Shown: positions 14,291 to 17,327 of the stretch, in pieces | Numbering within the stretch: position 1 is the stretch's first letter | Layout of the letters: the number at the start of each line of letters is the position of its first letter | Assembly (NCBI GenBank): GCA_943355045.1 | Contig: CALRDY010000004.1 | Location: 1 to 17,327, forward strand | Direction of reading: 5' to 3' | From: Candidatus Nomurabacteria bacterium | Lineage (GTDB): Bacteria > Patescibacteriota > Minisyncoccia > Phycocordibacterales > Phycocordibacteraceae | DNA: 17,327 nucleotides | Program-made: the position numbers and the translations under genes | Notes under the pieces: generated by a model | Seen by the model: only the letters and a program-made list of their open reading frames with translations | Told to the model about the DNA's origin: nothing | The model's database searches: none

Positions 14291-14357
14291 ACTAGTTTTA
14301 TTTCATTCTCGACCAACGGTCGAGGCCCTGGCGTATCGCCGGAGCTGCCAATAATTA

Positions 14358-14852
14358 TTAAGCTGACTTCTTCTCGCGAATCTTGTCGAGTGCGATAACC
14401 AAGCCTTGTATAGGCGAGTTTATGACGTTCACGAACATGCCGCGCAGGACGATCATCGGCGGTATCGTTGCAACTGCCGTCATCTTTTCCGCATCGAGGA
14501 ATGCTCCTTCGAGGACGCCCCCGAGAAGCGAAAGAACGCCTTTCAGCTTCTTGCCGTATGCGTGTACGACGCGTGCCGGGGCCGTGACATCCGCCGCAGT
14601 CCAGGCGACTGCGACTTCACCCGGAAGCTCAGGAACTTCGCCAGTATATCCGCGCTCCTTGAGCGCGCGGAGAATGAGCGTCTTCTTCGCGACGAAGTAC
14701 CGTACTCCTGCCGCCGAAAGCTCGCGACGCATCTTCGAAGCGTCCGCGACTGTGAACTTCGTGAAGCCGACGAACGTGATCGAAGACGCTTCTTTGAAAG
14801 CGCTGTCGAGCTTCGCGACTATCTCGCGCTTCTTGTCTTTTGATATTGCCAT
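14358..14852 (-). CDS. rplJ: Large ribosomal subunit protein uL10
   Basis: uL10 anchors the bL12 dimers to 23S rRNA and represses its own operon by binding the mRNA leader. The 164-residue product from the ATG at 14852 begins MAISKDKKREIVAKLDSAFKEASSITFVGF, the normal uL10 start. It continues through RRELSAAGVRYFVAKKTLILRALKE (the RNA-binding domain) to a C-terminal helix (SPIQGLVIALDKIREKK) that carries bL12. The frame is open upstream to 14942, but that part is the structured leader, so the internal ATG is preferred. The gene is followed by rplL in the universal order. No strong Shine-Dalgarno sequence precedes the ATG. Confidence 0.96.
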   Translation of the reverse strand: MAISKDKKREIVAKLDSAFKEASSITFVGFTKFTVADASKMRRELSAAGVRYFVAKKTLILRALKERGYTGEVPELPGEVAVAWTAADVTAPARVVHAYGKKLKGVLSLLGGVLEGAFLDAEKMTAVATIPPMIVLRGMFVNVINSPIQGLVIALDKIREKKSA

Positions 14853-14889
14853 ACGTTTTTTGCGTACGAACGAATTAAAGGGGAGTTCC

Positions 14890-14981
14890 CAAGCGCCAGT
14901 CAGAACTGGTACTTGGTCGCCCTGCGTAAGGTTCATTCCCATCGACCAATGTGGGACACTTACGGTCTTCGGTTTCGTACA
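14890..14981 (-). promoter_or_regulatory. L10-type ribosomal protein leader of rplJL
   Basis: On the minus strand the leader contains GAAGACCGTAAGTG followed by GAACCTTACGCAGGGCGACC. CGTAAG and CTTACG form a stem capped by an inner CCCA/TGGG hairpin, and a CCAGT/ACTGG hairpin lies further downstream. This resembles the conserved L10 leader, in which free uL10-bL12 binds and represses translation. The assignment rests on remembered motif similarity, not a covariance search. Confidence 0.65.
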
Positions 14982-14987
14982 AGGCGC

Positions 14988-15015
14988 ACTCTACCAGAGC
15001 CGCGCCAGAACGCAA
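14988..15015 (-). promoter_or_regulatory. Putative rplJL promoter
   Basis: TTGCGT (15010-15015), a 16-nt spacer and TAGAGT (14988-14993) on the minus strand. Transcription would begin near 14981, exactly at the start of the L10-type leader. Confidence 0.45.
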
Positions 15016-15024
15016 CGTCAGTTC

Positions 15025-15059
15025 GTAATATCCGGAAGGTTTAACCTTCCAGATATTAC
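15025..15059. repeat. REP-like palindrome at the 3' end of the transposase gene
   Basis: An imperfect 35-nt palindrome: GTAATATC, one unpaired base, GGAAGGTT, a 1-nt centre, AACCTTCC, one unpaired base, GATATTAC. The inner 17 nt match the palindrome at 15788-15808. The outer arm contains the TAA stop of the transposase (15056-15058). Confidence 0.85.
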
Positions 15060-15775
15060 CAACCCTCGAGCATAACATCGGAAAAATCAGCCCCTTTTGA
15101 ATGAACATGCAGCGCAAGGAGTTCACGTGATTCATCCTTGAACGCCTCGACAGGATTGATGATCGCCGCCATAAGACCGTCTGGGTCCGCGATGATTGGC
15201 GACGGCTCTCCCAGCATATGGTCGCGCAAACTCGAGAACGGATACTGCACCGCCCATTCCCATGCATCGTCGAAATGAGCGAGTGCCGCCACAAGCCCGC
15301 CTGGATACATCTCGAGCGTATTCTTCACGAGAATGTAAAACGCGAGATAATTCAAATGCGCATCTGCTTCGATTGCCTTGCCGTGATATGAACTTTGGAA
15401 CAAACTCCCCTTTTCACGATACTTCTGATTGAAGCACATCGTCAGGCTTCCGCCGAAGCGTTGCATAAAGCGCGCCGTGCCGCCTTCGCGAATTTCTTGG
15501 ATGAGCAGGTGAAAATGATTCGAGAGAAGTGTCCATGCAACGATATGCACGAGCGGCTCGCGATCCGGCCAGTGTGAAGGTCGCTCGAACATCGCCAGTC
15601 GCGACACCTCTTCGTGCCAGTACGGGTCCGAATGCGTATCATTCAAGTAAAGCAGAGACCGGACGACTCTCCATCGGTCGGCATTATCGCGTACGATGTC
15701 TGCGCCTCGGACGCCACGGTTGGTTACGTGAATTAGTGAGCCAACACCGAATGGTTCGATCCTCATCTCCATCAT
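15056..15775 (-). CDS. REP-associated Y1-type transposase-like protein (RAYT/IS200-like)
   Basis: RAYTs are single-copy relatives of IS200/IS605 transposases that nick REP palindromes in single-stranded DNA. From the ATG at 15775 the product has 239 residues. Family features are IHVTNRGVRGADIV (15-28), the metal-binding H-x-H in AWTLLSNHFHLLIQE (HFH at 87-89) and RFMQRFGGSLTMCFNQKYREKGSLFQSSYHGKAIEADAHLNYLAFYILVKN (102-152). In relatives as I remember them, the last block carries the catalytic Tyr three residues before the YFN/CFN segment; here that position appears to be Leu111, so activity is uncertain. A GTG at 15859 would extend the protein, but it would translate through the 5' palindrome, so the ATG 13 nt after the palindrome is preferred. 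Matching palindromes flank the gene and the 3' one contains the stop codon. Confidence 0.85.
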   Translation of the reverse strand: MMEMRIEPFGVGSLIHVTNRGVRGADIVRDNADRWRVVRSLLYLNDTHSDPYWHEEVSRLAMFERPSHWPDREPLVHIVAWTLLSNHFHLLIQEIREGGTARFMQRFGGSLTMCFNQKYREKGSLFQSSYHGKAIEADAHLNYLAFYILVKNTLEMYPGGLVAALAHFDDAWEWAVQYPFSSLRDHMLGEPSPIIADPDGLMAAIINPVEAFKDESRELLALHVHSKGADFSDVMLEGW

Positions 15776-15787
15776 TATTTCACATTT

Positions 15788-15808
15788 CCGGAAGGTTAAA
15801 CCTTCCGG
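15788..15808. repeat. REP-like palindrome at the 5' end of the transposase gene
   Basis: CCGGAAGGTT and AACCTTCCGG are perfect complements around a single A. The core is the same as in the palindrome at 15034-15050, with the centre base complementary. It ends 12 nt before the preferred ATG of the transposase. The pair is the expected REP/RAYT arrangement. Confidence 0.85.
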
Positions 15809-15855
15809 CTTGCATACGAGAAACTGGTTATTGCACCTGACGAAATGACGAGGCG

Positions 15856-15981
15856 TCACATCGCGGCGCTCGCGACATGTAGAGAGACAAGAGCGACGGC
15901 GAGGATGGCCGCAAAACCGGTAGCGAACTTCACGAATTCGACGACGAACGGGAGCGCGCGGCGCGCGCGAGCATTCCGCAT
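15856..15981 (-). CDS. 41-residue single-pass membrane peptide (hypothetical)
   Basis: The ORF begins with ATG at 15981, one nucleotide after the TAA of the upstream helical-repeat protein, so it could be translated by reinitiation. The product is MRNARARRAL, then a 25-residue hydrophobic stretch (PFVVEFVKFATGFAAILAVALVSLHVASAA), ending in Met. It looks like a positively charged N-terminus followed by one membrane helix or a signal peptide. No homologue is recognised. Such peptides could be small accessory membrane proteins of the glycan machinery next door. It may equally be a chance ORF in GC-rich DNA; position and composition make it worth recording. Confidence 0.45.
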   Translation of the reverse strand: MRNARARRALPFVVEFVKFATGFAAILAVALVSLHVASAAM

Positions 15982-15982
15982 A

Positions 15983-17215
15983 TTATTTTTTTGATCTCTC
16001 ATATGCGGTAATGGCATTAAGAAAATTCTGGTCCGTCTCGAGTATCTCTGGATTTTCTTTTCTAAGTTTTTCTACAATCCGTAGCGCGGCGGCCGGGTCG
16101 CCCGCCAGATACGTTACCTTCGCGAGATCATAGAGCGTGTCGTAGTTTTCAGGATTCTCAGCGACCATGTCCTCAAGGAACCGTGCCGCGTGCGACCAAT
16201 CTCCAGTCGCCAGATAATATTTGACCGCGGGGCCGGCAGCCGCCATGTCCGGAGTCGTGTACAGAGGATACGCTTCGTCTGCCCACTTCTTCGCCATCGT
16301 CGCATTGCCGAGCTTGTAGTAGAGCGCTGCGAGCGTATAGCGCGGCACAGGAAGCGTCGGCTCCTTCTGCGCATAGACCTCGAGGATCATGATCGCCTCG
16401 CGGAAATACCTTTCTTTCATCGAATCGCCTTGCGGCAGACGGTCAGCATGCCGCAGCGAGACGTTCGCCATCATGTACCACGCTTGCGAGCGGAGCGGCG
16501 AAAGCTCGACCGCACGCACGAGTACTAACTCATCGAAAGCATCATCCACGGCAACATCAGGCGGTGCGGTGTCCAGCACATGTCCGAGATAGGTCGCCGT
16601 CCGCGCATCGTAGGGATATTTTCTGAAATTTGACGTCAATACGGAGAGCGCGTAGTCATAGGCGGCGATGCGATCTTTCCCCGAAAGCTGTACCACCTGA
16701 TGGTCGGTGTACATGCTATAGGCCTGATAGCCGTACTCGAGATCGGCAAAAGTCCCGAGAGCGAGTCCGCGCTCGAAATATGCATTCGCCGCCTTCACGT
16801 CAGTCACGTGAAGCAAGTATCCCTTGGTCAGAAGGATATTCGCATAGAACGGAAGTGCTACAGTTGGAATGAGCGCTAACAAAATGACGCTGCTCACGCT
16901 TGCCGGAACGAAGGGCGGCACGCGCTTAAGCGAAATCGGGCGGGCGAGATCTTCCGCAGACAGCGCGATAAGGGATGCGAAAAGAGCATACAACAGCCAG
17001 AGCGAATGCGGCGTATCGAAGACGAAAAAATTCTGCACCGCGTACGTGAAGATGAGAAGCGAGAAAAGCAGCCCCGGATTCATGAGGCCGGGCAGAAAGC
17101 GTTGATGGAGCCGGAGAGCGGACGCGGCAAATGCGCCGATGAGGGCGAGATAGAGTGCGAGCCCAAAAATACCGTACTGCGCAAAATAATCCAGAAACAC
17201 GTTGTGCGAGCGATC
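15983..17215 (-). CDS. Wzy/O-antigen-ligase-like membrane protein with C-terminal helical repeats, N-terminus missing
   Basis: This is the C-terminal part of a polytopic glycan polymerase/ligase. The readable part begins DRSHNVFLDYFAQYGIFGLALYLALIGAF. The R-x-HN-x-FLD motif is the conserved periplasmic-loop end of Wzy/WaaL-type proteins. Three further hydrophobic segments follow (LLFSLLIFTYAVQNFFVF, LWLLYALFASLIAL, VILLALIPTVALPFYANIL). The remaining ~260 residues have the alternating helical character of TPR-like repeats (ANAYFERGLALG, REAIMILEVYAQKEPTLPVPRYTLAALYYKLG, AARFLEDMVAENPENYDTLYDLAKVTYLAGDPAAALRIVEKLRKENPE). This fused form is common in Patescibacteria. The N-terminal membrane half is absent because the sequence switches to unrelated DNA at about 17212-17221. 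A GTG at 17200 could serve as a start on paper, but the conserved HN just before it shows that this is not the real N-terminus. Confidence 0.82.
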   Translation of the reverse strand, partial: DRSHNVFLDYFAQYGIFGLALYLALIGAFAASALRLHQRFLPGLMNPGLLFSLLIFTYAVQNFFVFDTPHSLWLLYALFASLIALSAEDLARPISLKRVPPFVPASVSSVILLALIPTVALPFYANILLTKGYLLHVTDVKAANAYFERGLALGTFADLEYGYQAYSMYTDHQVVQLSGKDRIAAYDYALSVLTSNFRKYPYDARTATYLGHVLDTAPPDVAVDDAFDELVLVRAVELSPLRSQAWYMMANVSLRHADRLPQGDSMKERYFREAIMILEVYAQKEPTLPVPRYTLAALYYKLGNATMAKKWADEAYPLYTTPDMAAAGPAVKYYLATGDWSHAARFLEDMVAENPENYDTLYDLAKVTYLAGDPAAALRIVEKLRKENPEILETDQNFLNAITAYERSKK

Positions 17216-17217
17216 AA

Positions 17218-17327
17218 GTGGTTTTGATTCTTGACGAACCCACAGTGGGTCTTGATCCGATTCAAATTAGAGAAATTAGAGCTCTTATTAGGGAAATTGG
17301 TCAAAAACACAGTGTAATTTTATCTAC
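17218..17327 (+). CDS. Fragment of an ABC-transporter ATP-binding protein (foreign to the rest of the window)
   Basis: The plus strand reads VVLILDEPTVGLDPIQIREIRALIREIGQKHSVILS. It contains the Walker B motif (VVLILDEP) with the catalytic Glu and the D-loop (GLDP), and would continue towards the switch His just past the window end. Walker A and the LSGGQ signature should lie upstream but are replaced by the Wzy-like gene on the other strand, so the fragment has no start. Its base composition is far more AT-rich than the remaining window. It resembles ATPases of GldA/NodI-type exporters. The abrupt start argues for an assembly chimera rather than a real gene remnant. Confidence 0.85.
   Translation, partial: MVLILDEPTVGLDPIQIREIRALIREIGQKHSVILS

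Overview
The window looks like a chromosomal piece of a Candidate Phyla Radiation (Patescibacteria, Parcubacteria-type) bacterium. This is inferred from a 23S rRNA gene carrying several introns, compact genes with 4-nt overlaps, many genes whose -10 box lies only 6-10 nt before the ATG, small Cys-motif and winged-helix proteins of a kind common in these genomes, and a REP-associated transposase. The GC content is visibly high for the group, and nearly all genes lie on the minus strand. No taxon-specific marker was tested.

Layout from left to right. Positions 1-258 hold the N-terminus of secD. Positions 305-3392 hold a tightly overlapping minus-strand operon of a membrane sugar-1-phosphate transferase, an NAD-dependent sugar epimerase and folD. 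A plus-strand GT4 glycosyltransferase (3491-4483) meets rodA (4480-5601) tail to tail. rodA is preceded in its operon by a membrane-anchored protein with a four-Cys motif (5608-6372). These genes fit envelope glycan and cell-wall synthesis.

Positions 6489-11668 hold a self-contained rRNA unit on the minus strand: a consensus promoter, a structured leader of about 300 nt, 23S rRNA, 5S rRNA and a terminator. There is no 16S or tRNA gene upstream of the 23S. The 23S is about 4.47 kb because three insertions interrupt conserved functional sites: a 908-nt group I intron encoding a LAGLIDADG protein, a 384-nt group I intron without an ORF of its own, and a 199-nt insertion of unresolved class.

Positions 11669-15055 hold a small coiled-coil protein, a conserved-TM-helix (MscS-like) membrane protein, a winged-helix/nucleotidyltransferase-like regulator, and rplJ-rplL with an L10-type leader and unusual hairpins after rplL. 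Positions 15025-15808 hold a REP-associated transposase-like gene framed by matching palindromes, one of which contains its stop codon. Then come a 41-residue membrane ORF and a Wzy/O-antigen-ligase-like protein with a C-terminal helical-repeat region. At about 17212-17221 this last gene ends abruptly and an AT-rich fragment of an ABC-transporter ATPase on the other strand begins, so the right edge looks like a chimeric join.

The most unusual points are the three-insertion 23S whose endonuclease ORF runs into the 3' exon, the palindromes around and inside genes (RAYT, folD, glycosyltransferase leader, rplL end), and the chimeric end.
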